Shown here piece after piece: positions 1 to 13,000 of a stretch of DNA of 64,000 nucleotides (its first letter is position 1; each line of letters opens with the position of its first letter). The stretch is from positions 1,379,872-1,443,871 of the forward strand of contig NW_020170390.1 of assembly GCF_000524195.1 (NCBI RefSeq). The letters are read 5' to 3'. The stretch comes from Echinococcus granulosus (Eukaryota; Platyhelminthes; Cestoda; Cyclophyllidea; Taeniidae). The notes beneath the pieces were generated by a model. The model searched no databases and was not told the origin of the DNA. It worked only from the letters and a program-made list of their open reading frames with translations. Both the position numbers and the translations under genes were made by a program.

Positions 1-382
1 TTGACAATACAATCGCTTAGTAAATAATTCTGTGTCTTGTACAAAATTTTTAATGATAGAGCAGCTTACAGTATGCGACCTTATTGCTTCACCTAACAAC
101 ACAACGTAACTGCTTTCAGGAAATAAAAATGGCTCCGTCTTTTTTATACTTATGCTATATTGCCTAATCTCAATTAAACTAGCTACTTGTTGATTATTGA
201 AAGGGGTTGATAAAGTCAAAATGTATGCTGAAGTGCTTCCTAAAAAAATGGTGGAGGTCTTCTATGACTTAGGTTTATTTCGATGCTCAAATTTTTCCTT
301 CATAAAACCAAGAGATTAAATGACAAAAAGGCTTGGTTAATTTTGAAGTAAACAAAGACTTAAACAAGTACGAAATGTGTAA
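1..382. other. AT-rich sequence at left edge, no gene recognised
   Basis: No coding exon, RNA gene or clear repeat was recognised in this stretch. Short open frames here lack homology cues and splice context. Confidence 0.4.
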
Positions 383-548
383 CTAACTTTTTTGCGAGGG
401 GACAATGTTGAGATGCACCCAACGGTCGAAGAGGCGATACTTGACGCCCCACCGCTTACTTCCGCTGTAGGCCTCTGCCGGATTGGCACAGTCCAGATTC
501 TCCTGAAAGTGAATGACGGGTGTCTCAAAAGGTACGGGGTCATGTATG
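383..548 (-). CDS. Unassigned coding-like exon (possible terminal or internal exon)
   Basis: On the minus strand a pyrimidine-rich acceptor ending in TTTTAG (549-550) precedes an open frame of about 54 codons with much higher GC than its surroundings. It contains the segment RWGVKYRLFDRWVHLN and a single cysteine. It either ends at the TAG at 383-385 or leaves through a GTTAGT donor at 382-387, the same donor type used by an exon of the EB/ZP gene to the right. I recognise no family. It starts in phase 2, which does not match the phase-0 end of the last EB/ZP exon at 3842, so it cannot be the next exon of that gene directly. It may belong to another minus-strand gene. Confidence 0.4.
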
Positions 549-1659
549 CTAAAATAACATGAAATATTAGTTAATAAGTCGAAGGCTAATACAAATCGAA
601 TATTAAAACACATATTTTGGGTAAGAAATTACCTACTTTTTCTAAGGAAATATGTGGAATGACATAGGAAGAAAACAGTTTGATTCTAATAGGTCGCGTA
701 TACCTGTTGGTGAGCTGGTGAATTTCATGTTATTGCCTCATGTAAGAAGTACTAAGCCCTAAAGAACTTCCTAGTGAAGTGACATTTGAAGGAGGGTAGA
801 TGCGGCGACACATCTATCTGGGGGTATATGTTTTAGGTGTCACCTTATTCTCTATCTTTCGCTTTTTCCTACATGTCCTTTCGGGCCTTGTCCCCTTTTG
901 TTCTCTCGCCTGTTCACTCGTTGATTTTGCCGAGAAAAGGTGATTCGTGTGTACACACCACCTTGTTAGACGAAGTAGAGACAAGCAGTGACACAGGCGC
1001 CCTTTTACAAAGACATCTTGAAAAATTTTTTCTCCGACGCATCAAAATTTGGGTTATTGTTCAACAGAAGAAAAACGCGCAGTTTAGGTGCAAGCAAGCA
1101 ATTAGGAGTTCTTTTGTCTAGCTTGGAAAAGCAAAGAGCAGCCTGTGATAGGTGAGATCTAAACCTGTTATGGACGCAAGATTTGATGCTTATGCAGATA
1201 ACCATCTAGAGAGAATTAGATGAAAAACAACATTTGTAAGCATGGAAAATCTGCAAGAAAAGTTTCTGAGACTCCCCAAAATAATAATTATTATAACAGT
1301 TTGGAAGTACATTCAAGTTTTATTTATGATGCCAGCAATGTGATAAATAATGCGACTTTTCGAAAAATTGCCTTTAGAAAAAATAGACAGTTTTACTTTT
1401 GCTGGCTAGTGATGGGGCTCAGCGCTCAGACAAGTCAGGTGTGGCACTCGCGCCATCTTAACGGTGAATTGGAGGTGGACACTTTCATGCGTAAATTGGT
1501 GAGAGAAACACCCTACTTTCCCTGGTTCTGACTTGTCGCAGAATAACAAATGGACAGAGTTGGGACTACAGTAGTTACAAAATAAGCAACCGTATCAAGC
1601 CCACTGATCACCGACCAATGTGAATAATTGAGATGCGAATAGAACCGGTAATAGATAGT
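549..1659. other. Intergenic or intronic AT-rich DNA
   Basis: No supported gene. Several short open frames on both strands lack homology, codon bias and splice context. It may be intron if the exon at 383-548 is joined to something upstream on the minus strand. Confidence 0.4.
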
Positions 1660-2690
1660 AATCATATTTATGGGAACTTTGGGTCCCCTAGGCCATGCCA
1701 TTAGCCTTAGCCCTTCTGTACGTTGGGATTACATTTCCTATCTTAGTATTGTGATTTCTTTTTTTCCCAGAAAAAAACTCGGGGCGTTACATTGGTGGCA
1801 GCTGCAAGTGGATCCGATCCTAAAGGGCAGCTACAGAGCGCCAAACCTTAGCATGAAGGACGACGGGCGTATGTTGCGGATGGGAGAGCTTGCGACGACC
1901 CTCAACAGAAGGGTTGAAAATGGAGTCTGACTTCGGCATCTACTTTAGTCCCATGTCCTACAGGGATACCAAAAACAACTAAAGCGACACTAGCCGTGAA
2001 GCATCCGAACAAGTTTGTTATGTACCTGTCCACAGTATTTAGATGAAGATGCCAACTAGGTGGATACTCGGTACCTTCTCCACCTCTCTACTAGCCGAAT
2101 TGATTCCATATAGATATAGCTAGGCTGCTCTCAAGTAAAAACAGAGTGGCAACTAGGAGCAGACACGAAACCACATTAAACACTGTCTCTTTATAAACTA
2201 TCCGGCTTTTACGTCGGTGTTCTCATATTGACCACGGACATACGAGGTGGCCTATACAGTCCCCTTTCTTCCGATGCAATTCTCAAACAGGACTCAACTC
2301 CAGATCCAATGGGTTTGCTGAAAGAGGTAAGTAACGTTGCAGTCAAATAACTTCCCATTAGCACACGAACTCCGATGATTGCCGTGGTTGGTTCGTGGGT
2401 GTAATTCTTACAGCATTGACTACTTTGTGACAATTAACGGGGGAGGTTGACCATGGAATGAACTTGGGACGATGCTCAGAAGACGAAAAGGCTACGTAGT
2501 ATCTTGATTATTTGTTTGTGTCTTTATTTTCTCTTCACGGGTACTTAAGGTTCAGCTTTTATATTTCTACTGGACAGTATGACTTTCGGGCCATGCTGAT
2601 AGCCCCTCTGCCTATCTGCACGTCGAAAGTATATATTCCGTCCTAGTATTGTATCTACTTTCGCCTTTAGGTTGGTCTCGGGGAGCTACA
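1660..2690. repeat. Dispersed repeat, copy 1
   Basis: This stretch is visibly related along its length to 27400-28410. A segment of about 100 bp at 1670-1770, containing GGCCATGCCATTAGCC and TATCTTAGTATTGTG, recurs near the other end at 2590-2665 (GGCCATGCTGATAGCC, GTCCTAGTATTGTATC). The unit is therefore either flanked by direct repeats about 0.9 kb apart or is one full head-to-tail unit plus part of the next. Internal landmarks shared with copy 2 are a CGGCATCTACTTTAGTCC-like block near 1935 and a GGACGATGCTCA block at 2468. No long open frame is preserved, so it is a decayed non-coding element or a non-autonomous transposon. Confidence 0.65.
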
Positions 2691-3841
2691 CATCCATATC
2701 ATAGCATCATTTCCGTTTGACAGACTAAGACATATCTGTACATGGAAGAAACCAAGGTATGAGTGTGCGATTCAAGCAAATACACAACTTGGTTTTATCA
2801 TGTAAGTTTCACTTTGGGTTTCTAGAAAAGTATCTGTAGTTACGGGTAAACCTAGATAGACTTCACTCGAGCGCATTGTATGCATTACAAATATAATTTC
2901 TAAAATCACAGATTCATAGTCTGTCACTCCTTTGGGATGTTGACAAAGTTACTCCAAATCTGGGAAGATATTCAGATTGTTAAGTCACGTTAAATAGGGT
3001 GGTCTTCTCCATGCCTACTAAAGTGAGGGATGAATTAAAAACGAAAAGTATTAATGGCTTATTATATGTACTAAAACAGTTTCTTCTTTAGCTTGTAAGA
3101 ATTGCGAAGCATAATTCGCCTCTCTGTGGTTGGATGTATAAATCTTTCAGGAAGTTAGCGAGATGCAGCACTTATGGCTGACTGTACTTTCTCAAGGTGA
3201 CTTTTGGGCGCTCCATGGAATTATCAGGCGTAAGTTCTCTAATCATACCCTTTGGCCCTATTCAAAGCGCACATACTGAAGATGCTTTATCTCCTTTTTG
3301 GCACGCAATCATTTGGTCCCCATTCTCATGCTTCAAACGCTCCGCTCTCCTCGGAATTTTGTTTATCCATACTTTTCGGCTTTACTTTCACTGTGACATT
3401 CTCCCCATTCAATGGTGACAATAGCGAATTAAAAGCGTCACAACAACTTGGCCCAAAGAACATTATGCTTAAAGTGAATGTGCTCGTGTTGGACTTAAGT
3501 GATTCGCATTAGTAACTGTCGGTTTAACAGCTATCGGTGTAAGGACTTACAACTTACAAATTCTGTCAGCTGCATTATTAAAGTGCACGAGGTAGACAGT
3601 TTACAGTGGAAATGCTCCATTTTATTAGTAAGGTAGGCTTGAGGATTTCAGATTTTCAAATAACAAGAGATGGCTATTTATAAGGAGATTTTATCAATTG
3701 CTAACGCATGAATTAAGGTAAATAGGCCTCATTCAAATCGGCTGTGCTATTTGATGGGAATAAATAGTGGCAAATCCTCATTCATTCCACGACATTTATA
3801 CCAGACTTTTCATATGAAGAATTAGAAAGGAGGTTACTTAC
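2691..3841. other. Non-coding DNA 3' of the last identified EB/ZP exon
   Basis: The last identified exon of the EB/ZP gene ends in a donor at 3836-3841, so this stretch should be intron of that gene and may hide a small exon. I looked for a furin-like basic cleavage site and a transmembrane segment on the minus strand and found no convincing candidate. The overlapping plus-strand open frames near 3197-3512 have no supporting features. Confidence 0.4.
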
Positions 3842-4061
3842 CACAGAGCACAAGGTGAATTGGGGGCAGTACCTGACGAAGCACCGGATGAACAAGGAGT
3901 TGAAGTTCTCAATTCGAAAGACTTGAAAAAGTGGTGTCTGCAGCTGTCGGCCTGAAAGTTGTGATTGCTCAAACTGGATCCGATATGCCTTGTTATTTGA
4001 TGTGCATCTAAAACGAGCAGCTTTCCATAACTCTCCAAGACAGTCTTGGCGAAGGAAGCAA
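3842..4061 (-). CDS. EB/ZP gene, exon 9 (end of ZP domain)
   Basis: The frame starts in phase 2 (CFLRQDCLGELW), runs 73 codons and ends at a GTAAGT donor. The segment TPLFQVFRIENFNSLFIRC followed by FVRYC is the clearest ZP signature in the window: in ZP-C an F-x-x-F-x-F strand precedes closely spaced cysteines. A longer open frame overlaps in another register but shows no such pattern. Confidence 0.7.
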
Positions 4062-7000
4062 CTTGATTTAAATACCAGTTTAAATTAAAATAAGGCAATT
4101 TTATGGTGAATCCCAGGATATAGGGTTAAGACTGATTGAAAGATTAAATGTGAAAATTACGGCTTTAAAACTCACTTTGCTGTTTGACGGTTTACCATCA
4201 GCTAAAAATTACGGTAACGGTGGCAGAAATTACGCCATTTAAATTGCTGCGATAGTTAGTGACATTTGTAATCTTACTCATTACGCATAGACTATGATTC
4301 AAGTGGATCATGCATATCCTGCAAGAAAAATCGTCTTCCTTTGATAATTTTTGAACTTGAATAACATGCAGCGTATATCTGGAGAAGCACGGCTTACCCT
4401 GCCGCATAAATGGGGAAACCCGAGTAGATGGAGGGGGAAGAAAACTGCGAGCCGCTCATCGAGGCAAAACAACTCTCCACCGCGATGGAGTCTTTTGCTA
4501 AAAGGAAAATTTCGTCCTGTCACCCAGACTCTGCATTCAATACTGCAATCTGTATTGTGAAGTAGAAAAGCGCAAGTCTGCATTGCATTGCGCAGCATTT
4601 AGACGAGGAGTTACTGACCAACAAATGATGCTTTCATTCTTTGTTTAGGGAAAAAAACTAAGGAATATTAATTTATTCCTTAAAGTAGAAAGCTAAACAC
4701 GATCAACTGCTCAGGCACTCATTTTATAAGTCAAAAATGACTGATTTATGACGCTTAATCATTCACCTGACTGTATCAGTTTATCCGAAGGTTGGATAGG
4801 GCAATTTAAAGACATGTTTTTGTTATCACCATTTCATGATTATAAAAAGACATCACAATGGGGGTAATGGTGGCCTTATTCCTAAACACAACAAAACATG
4901 TTCTTAAATTTTGCTTGTCTGGGTCACCATGTTCAAGGAAGAGCTGATAGGCTTGTAGGTGCTGCTAGTCCACAGCCGGGGGAGCTTTCAAGGGCAACCA
5001 AATGTTTTCATGGTTCACAGAGTCACGTTACCTTAACGTTGTGTACGCTCTCAATTTATTCTAAGCAGGTCAAACTGAAGCGCTAGAGTCGATTGTGAAG
5101 AGATTACACACAGGCACCTTGGATTATAAGGGAGGAACAAAATGAATCTGTTAAGTGCTTGTATTTGTTTTTTTTTAAGAAATGTGACAAATCGCTGCTT
5201 TTATGGCTGCGTAAGAAGTAAAAGACTTTAGACGCCTTTAATGGGCATTGTTTGTCAAAATGGAAATAGGGGTTCCTTTACAAGCCTGACAAAGGATCTA
5301 ATTAATATTCCTAGATGGCATTGTTATTTATTCGACATTTGGGATGGTGTGGGCCCTACTGATTAACAATGAATGCAACAAAGCGGTGAAAATGCATAAA
5401 GAGTTTTGTATGCCCCTTGTCAAAGGATATTCTGCGAAGAGCTTCCACTGGTATTTGAAATAAACTTGAACATGCATTCATTGCACCTGCAATTGTGCAT
5501 TTAATGCTAGACAAAGTTTAAAGCATTAAAGTAAACGTGCAACCCTTAAGCACTAAATAGAATCAAATATTAAAGACATTAGCAAACTTTGCTGATTCAA
5601 TGGACAAAATTCATGCTATTCAGCCTTCTGCCTGGTGTCCAGCGGAAGCAGACGAAGAAGGAGAATTTTAAGTTGCCCGTCGCTTGCTCACTAAATCAGT
5701 TTAAGCCTCTGCAGTAAATAATTTTATTAGATGAAGAAGCTCTTAAGGACCTCTCATCAAATTTACTTTTTTCAATAAAATGTCTTTGTCTACTCTTCTT
5801 AGTCGCATTACACCCTTATCAGTCAGCGAGAAGCAAATATACCGTTTAGGTCAACGGAGAATGCATTTCAAGGAGTGAGGATAGAAATACATGTCTGTTG
5901 TAAAATCACCCACCATCGCTATTACTGGGGAGGAGGTTGAATCGCAGTGAAATGTTTTCGCCCTCCTCCACCTGCTCCACCTCCCGCAGATGCTCATTCA
6001 CGATCGTCATGCTGACGTTGACGTCGACTTCTCTGTGCTGACTATAGGTCAGTGAAAAAAGGAAAAAATTTCATACTTTGGAGACGACAAATTCAAAACA
6101 CATATGTACACATAGGAGTGAGGCGTATCCAAATGTTCAAGCACTTTCGCGCTTTAAAGTGGGTCCATCGTAATGCCAATCCAGTTACCCCTAGTTTCAT
6201 TTTGCGGCTTGTCCATAGTTTATTTTTTCTAGTTGAGAACCATTATGCCTTATGGAATGAAGATGGAAGGGCAGAGGAATGATTTAACGGTTCAATACAA
6301 TCGGATAACCTGTTTGAAGTAAATAGCATTTGTTCAATTGCCGCCTTCAATGAACTTTGACTGACTGCTTCAACGGGATGCTCTCATGCTCCAAATCCTA
6401 ATGAAAACTTACAGAATCTCCTCGCGGCGCTCTCTTGCAAGTCTGTGATCGATGCATGAAAAGGTGAGACGCAACTCTCTGGCGGGATTAAGAAGGGACT
6501 CCTCCATCACAACCTCAACTGTTCCCTGATATTTCGCTCTTCCACCCTAGAATGAGTCAATCATATACCTTTTTATTTGGACAAATTTGCCTCATGGAGG
6601 CTTCGTTTTCGTAAATATGTCGCATTCACCTCAAGGGTACGGTAATCTAATTGCTAAAGTCTCTCGTGAAATTCTCTAATATTTAAAAGCCTCCTTATCA
6701 GAGTTCAAAATTGCTTCTATTAAAATACTGAACAAAATCATGATTTTTACATATTTTAGCTTAGTTTGGAAAAGAACAACTTTGCCTTGATTATTTCCAT
6801 TCACTTCATCACAAATGCGGAAGAACCAACAACCATAAAGCTGGATGGGTAGGTTACGCAATTTAAAGTGACCATGTTGGGGTTTTAAATCTATAAAGTC
6901 AGAAAATTTATAATCAAGTTTAAGAGTAGGTAAACTGTACATTTTGAAATTTCTGATGTGGTAGAATTAAAATAAACAGTAATTATAGCAAATGGGTACC

Positions 7001-10000
7001 TCGTGACAACCTTTCTCCTGCCCAGAGTAGCAACATCTTCAGTGGATGACATCAGGCAAAGGAAGTAAATCAAGGTTTCGACTACACTACACAAAAATTT
7101 GAGACCTCTTTTGTGGCCATTAACATGGAACCGTATAATGCTGTTATCCGTAGCACGAGTTGTTCCCTTTAGTAACCACGCGACAGATGATTAAAGACCA
7201 AGTGTATTCAACATTTCTTTTCCTTTAAGTTAAGGATGGGGCTGGTAAATATTACCTACTTAGCGATTTTTATGCCGCATAGTAGCAAATAAAATTTGAG
7301 CTTACTCCTATGTCGTGTATCCTGATGCCACAGCCAGCAGGAGGGTCGTTGACGAGATCAATTTGGGTGCAGTAAGGCGTGTTGAATGTGGCATTTCGGA
7401 TAGCAGGGCTGCGGAGGGAGAGTTTGAGCAACATGGTCCTCCAGAGATCGGTAATAGTGGCGGTGGATGGAGCGGGATTGGAGAAGTCGAGGTCACGCTC
7501 CTCCAAGTGGGTCGCCTTCTTGAGACAGCACGTCGCTCTGGCGGAGGGGTCAGCAGTGCCAACGGCCCAGGAGGAGGGCTCGAGACGCGCTTTTGCCATT
7601 CCCGAGTCCATTCGGCCTGCCATCTCCTCGTAGGGTGCTTCCCAGTGGGGCACGTAGCACACCAGCAAAATAGCATTCTCACATACGGTCTGAACTGAAG
7701 GGCGAACAAGGCTTCAGCAGTTCAATTGACTACATCGGGATTCACTCTCAGTAATATGTCTTAAAGTCTATTATTAATTAAAACCACTATGATTAACTAT
7801 ATTTCAAATTACTTTAATTAAATCTGTCTAGCATTCATACGAAACGCGTTAATTGTTTACTTAACTCTTGATTTTGATATATGGCCACTTAGGGAGTCCG
7901 TGATTCTGCCTTCGCAGAGCGACCTAGCCTACCTTGGTGCTCCAAGCCCTAATGCACGCCGACAGCACACATCCTACCTGAGTATCGCATGTTCCTTTGC
8001 CCGCAGGGAAGTCTTAGGGCTCTGCATATAATCATTAAGCTAATTATGGTGTTTCTGACTTGTAGCACCGACTGCCTTTCCTGTTTAAAAAATAATAAGG
8101 TTTTTTTAAAAATGATTTGAAGACGATTTCATTAATACTAGATTTAAGATGCAATTATTTTATTCGCTACCGCAGGTCAGGTTCTTCCAAAAATGAATAG
8201 AGTTAACCAGCCGGAAATTTTTATTCCGTACAATGTTTAATGTTGCCACAACAATTTTTGGTTTGAATCCTACTCATATTTATCAATATCTGGGTTTATA
8301 ATATTCATATGTGCTAATGGGGCTTAAAATTTGTAGGAACTAATTGCTCCATTACATCAAGTAATCATTCGCGGTGAAAGAAATCGTGATTTATGCATAA
8401 ATTGTGTGAACTAATTCCTTATCAACTTCTCTGAAACATAAGGAAACCCCTGTTGGAAAAAAATTTGAGTCATTTGGGCAGGAAACGTCAGCGTCATTAT
8501 ACTTGTTCTACCTTAGCTCTGTAAAGTAATTTAATCTCCACGTCTGTCCATCTCAGATAGTAACTCCGATCTGGCTGGGGTATTACAGATTCACTTGTCA
8601 TTAATTATTAAGATCTTGGCGTTTTTAAGGCTCAGATAACTACCATGGGGATCGTCTCTATTTTGTACGACAACTAATTTACTGCCCTCCCTGACTCGTC
8701 CATGAATAGTTTCCCAGGCTTTCGTGAATCTCCTACTATATTACAATAAGTTAAAGCTGACTAAAGGGTTCGGTAAGGCCTGTACTTCAAATGTGACTTT
8801 AACCAGTTTTGCCTTTCGGTGAGGCTAATTTGCGCTTCTTTTATTAATAAGACTTCCTGATTTTATGATGATCTACGGGCCTATCCGTGAGATCTTCATT
8901 TCAATGCCTATGGCTCTTTCCCCGACAATACCTAAATGTTCTATTCTCCTCAGTTCTTTATGGATCTGTTTCCAGAGAGCCATCCGTTTTGCCATTATAC
9001 CATGCAATTATCTAACAATAATAAGGTATACCATGTCGGAACCGGCAAACACCGCTGTCAGCAATGTCAGATGTGTGAGAGTTGGATCGGTCCAGGGGAC
9101 ATTTGCAGTCAGTTCTTGTCTCCGTCAGTCGGTAGCACTCACCCCCGTTCTTAATACACTGATGACAGGATTTTTCTTGCAAACTCAACTTTGGAACTGC
9201 AAAGGTATATAGAACAATGAGTGGGACTTCCGCGAAGAGAGTCTCTTCTTATTCGATAACCTACAGCACTCAAAGTAGCGTAGGAGCTTCTGGAAGACCG
9301 GAGTATGCTCTACTGGGCAGGTGCATATGCCGAAGTTGGCATCGTTGTGGTAGCTCATCTCCGACCAGGCAGTCTCCTCCAGGAGGCTGCAAGTTGCAAC
9401 AGGGGACCGACAGAGTAGATCCTCATCATTGCACAACTGCCCAATATCAACTAAATAGGCAAGTAGAACTTATTTCAGACACAAGAAGTATTCTTTCGAG
9501 GCAAAGGGAAGTTACCTTGCTCTGGTTCATTCTCAGTGGAAATTCTGATAAAAAATGCAGAACGATTTTATTGACAAAATGGTAATGCTATTTATTGCGA
9601 AAAGATATTCAGCTTTGGTTTTGTTCATGTTTATCTAACCTTAAATAAGCACAAAGCTGAGCTTTAAGCCTCTAAATCCATCCATTTTTATATCCGAAGA
9701 AGTATCATTGGAAGCGCAAATTTAATGGTAAGGATCATGAGATAAAGGAGCGCTGAATAGATTTCTCCCAAAATCTTGCCTAAGGGGTATATATGAACTC
9801 CTAGGGAATAATTACAAACAACTGATCCAACTCCTAATTTTGCCCATATCCGAGAAAAAGAAGAGTAACAAAAGAACGGATTCGCACCCAACTGAGCTCC
9901 ACAGATCCGCTGAGGTCGTGAGGGCTCACGAAATTGTGCATTTGTTCGCAAGTTGGGACACACACAACCATATCGCTCGAACGGCCTGAGCGCAAAAAGT

Positions 10001-13000
10001 ATAAACAACCTATAGCTTGAAAATCCTCTTGAGAAAATAAATTAGTCGAATAAAATCTTGATCAAAGTGCTCACGGTGCTCCTTCGGTTCGGAAGTTGTC
10101 GCTTTCATCGAAAGCGAAACAACTTCCACCCTCCTGCAGACACGAGGCGCATGTCAGACTCTTCCGTTCGAACAGCTTCGTCCCTGGAAACAGTCGCAAT
10201 GCCCTTAAATATTGCGAATTCAAAAAAGGAATGGGCGGTGACAAACTTTCTGGTTGTGATGTGGCGGCGACACTTATTCCTATCATTGTAATGTAATTTC
10301 ATATTACTTTTCCAAAGGCTGTAGAAAAGTTCGTGTATTTTGTTTTTTATTATGTCAAAGCTAATCCATGTGATTGCATAGTAAGGACCTCCATGCTGGT
10401 TAAATAATGAAACAGGAAGATCTCTGCTGTGTCAGAGAGGGTGTATGACTTACTGCAGGCGTTCAGTTGGGGTACGAAGACGGTGTTTCCAGGGCAGGTG
10501 CAGAATCCCGCACCGGGATGGCAACTGCTCCGATTTATATGCACACAGTCCGCATCCACACGACACTTGAGGTCGGTGAGCACTGGATTTGCAACAAAAG
10601 CATGTAGATTTTTAGGAAGTCTTTTATAAACTGTGACATTAACTTATTTTTATACCAGACAACTGATTCCATATTTCGCGAAAGCTACATCTAATAAGGA
10701 CTTTTTAGCATTAGACCATTACCCATCTTCAGCTGTGATTCTTACTTCCTCGCTCACGCAGTAACAATACCGAGTATTTCAACTAGTCATTGAGGGTGTA
10801 ATTTTGTCTAACCTGGAAGGTTCTGATCTTTTATCGCAGAGGCGAGAGAGGAATTGACGAGATTTACTTGTGCTACTTCATGTTATAAATTATTTCCAAA
10901 AGACACCATCAGCAAGCTGTTCGCGAGGCATTAACACTCAATATGCATAATTAATTCATTGAGTGTTTCTGTCAGTTTCCAGTAATGCAAATATGGGGAA
11001 GAAATTAACCGAGAAAGTAAAGAGAAAGAGAAAGAAAGAGAGAGAGAAAGTGTTTATCACTCCTTCTTTCCTGCTATCAACTTATAGCAAGAGATCTCTC
11101 AACATGGTAGAGGGTGAATGGGACTGGTTGCTCCCACAGACTTTGAGGTTAAAGATTTCTCTGGTTTATCCTGTTAATTGGGTGACGCCCATGCAACAAG
11201 GCTTCTTCCTTTTTCCCAATAAAGGCTTAATATTTCCAGCACCCCCTAGTTATCATACTTTAAAAAGGTTATTTTATTTGCAATTAGTGTCAGTGGCAAA
11301 AAATCCGTTTAAAATGATTTATTAGACGTGCATTCAATGAGAGAATACATTGTAGAAATGCTTGAAGTTAGGTTTAGGTAATTAGACTACTAGTCCCATT
11401 TATTTTTACACACAATAGACAAGAATTATGTCATTATGAAACCTTTAGATCAAGCAAGTATTGTAACATTAAATAATAAAAGAGACACATTTAATATATA
11501 TGGTGTGGTAAGGATTAAATATACATTGACTCTATTCAACTGTTCATGAGCCATTCAAATGAGGAATTAAATTGGAGAATAACTAACGTGTTTTGCATGC
11601 GACACTATCCCCCTCCTTCACAGCGACAAAGCCTTTTCGACAGAAGCACTCATTTTTTGCCCTGTTGCACACCGAGTTGCGAACGATTCGGTCACAAAAG
11701 CTGGGCGACTCCTTGTTGCAGGCCCCTGCAAAGACCAAGTGCTTGTCACTGGAGGTGCTCAGGGAAGGAAGGGATAGAGGGAGCAAGAGTAGAAAGTGAA
11801 GGTATGCAGCCACCACCGATGGGAAAAAAGGTGGCTTCATTGTGGCCCGCCTGACACAGCTCCGAACTACGTTACGGTCACTGTTGTTGAGTTATACACC
11901 TCTCTGAGTACGCTGCCATTGGCGGGTGTGTGATTGGCCAACACCAGTAGGCCAATCAGAGTTGGGGAACCTAGCTATTGTTTTGGTTCATGGCAACCCG
12001 TGGGAATTTGTAAAATTTTGAGGAGATTCTTTTAAGCAATGCACAAAGATCTAAAGTAGTGGCTTAAAGCAACTTCGTGGACTAAGAAGCATTACAACAT
12101 TGTAAGTCATACAGCCACTGGTGTGAGGTATTAAACAGCTTCAGCAGTGTCACATCCATTCATCCATCAACCATGTTTGCTTGGTTGCACATGAGAATTT
12201 TAGAACACTTTTAAGGGGGTAAAACGCCAATATTGCTTGAAAACAGCAATATGTATCTTGGTTTCCAAGACTCTGCAGCAATTTGTCAGCTAAACGCCGG
12301 TTACATAGGTAGAGCTATGCAATTCAGGGCATATGTAGAGGGATTCTGCTTGGAATTCTTTAAAGCGTTTGCCCTTAAATTGAGGCAAATGGTCCAAATT
12401 ACGCACATGAGAGTAACAAAGAGTGAATATTTGTAATGATGACCTTTTTCCACACCAGATATAGCATGTTTTTATCCTTCCGTGCCCTGCCCCGCGACCC
12501 AATGCGTTTTTCGGTTCCAAAGTTTCCAAGTTACTTTTTATTTTATTCATTAAGATTTTTGAGTTGGTAAATTTGCACTACTTTCTAGACACGTTTCCAC
12601 TGTTCATAGTACGACCAAGGCGCTTCCGTAGAGTAATTAACTAATGCGTTTGAATCGCAGACAACTAAATATAAGTCAGTAGTTTATTTAAACCAATTTG
12701 TTTTTTATTCCCCAAACTAACCACCTTTACGTCTCGCAACTTTTGATTTAATTGAAACTAATTTTTTGCCAGTATTCCGTATTTTTGTACTCCTTTTAAT
12801 TGTTCTCTGGTAAATTGTGAATGCCAGGCAATGGGCAGCCGGGGAAAGAACGCAACGACTCATGAGTGACACCGCCCGGTCAAAATGTATATTTATAGTT
12901 TACAACAGCCAGTGGCGTCTAATTTGTACTGTTATTTAGTATCATGAAATGCGGAGCCTCCTAGAGATGTTTGTACTCTACTTGAAAGTATAAGTAGAAA

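Noticed and set aside
837..1121. Plus-strand ORF of 94 codons, and similar ORFs at 1220-1531 and 1670-1930
   Set aside because: No domain, no bias and partly inside the dispersed repeat.
7315..7698. Plus-strand open frame of 127 codons and a second minus-strand frame of 133 codons
   Set aside because: Both are shadows of the ZP-N exon at 7306-7694, which has matching splice sites and cysteine pattern.
11583..11840. Longer minus-strand ORF with a hydrophobic Leu/Ser stretch resembling a signal peptide
   Set aside because: The stretch is the polypyrimidine tract of the acceptor of module exon 2; a real signal-peptide exon with matching phase lies upstream at 14302-14407.
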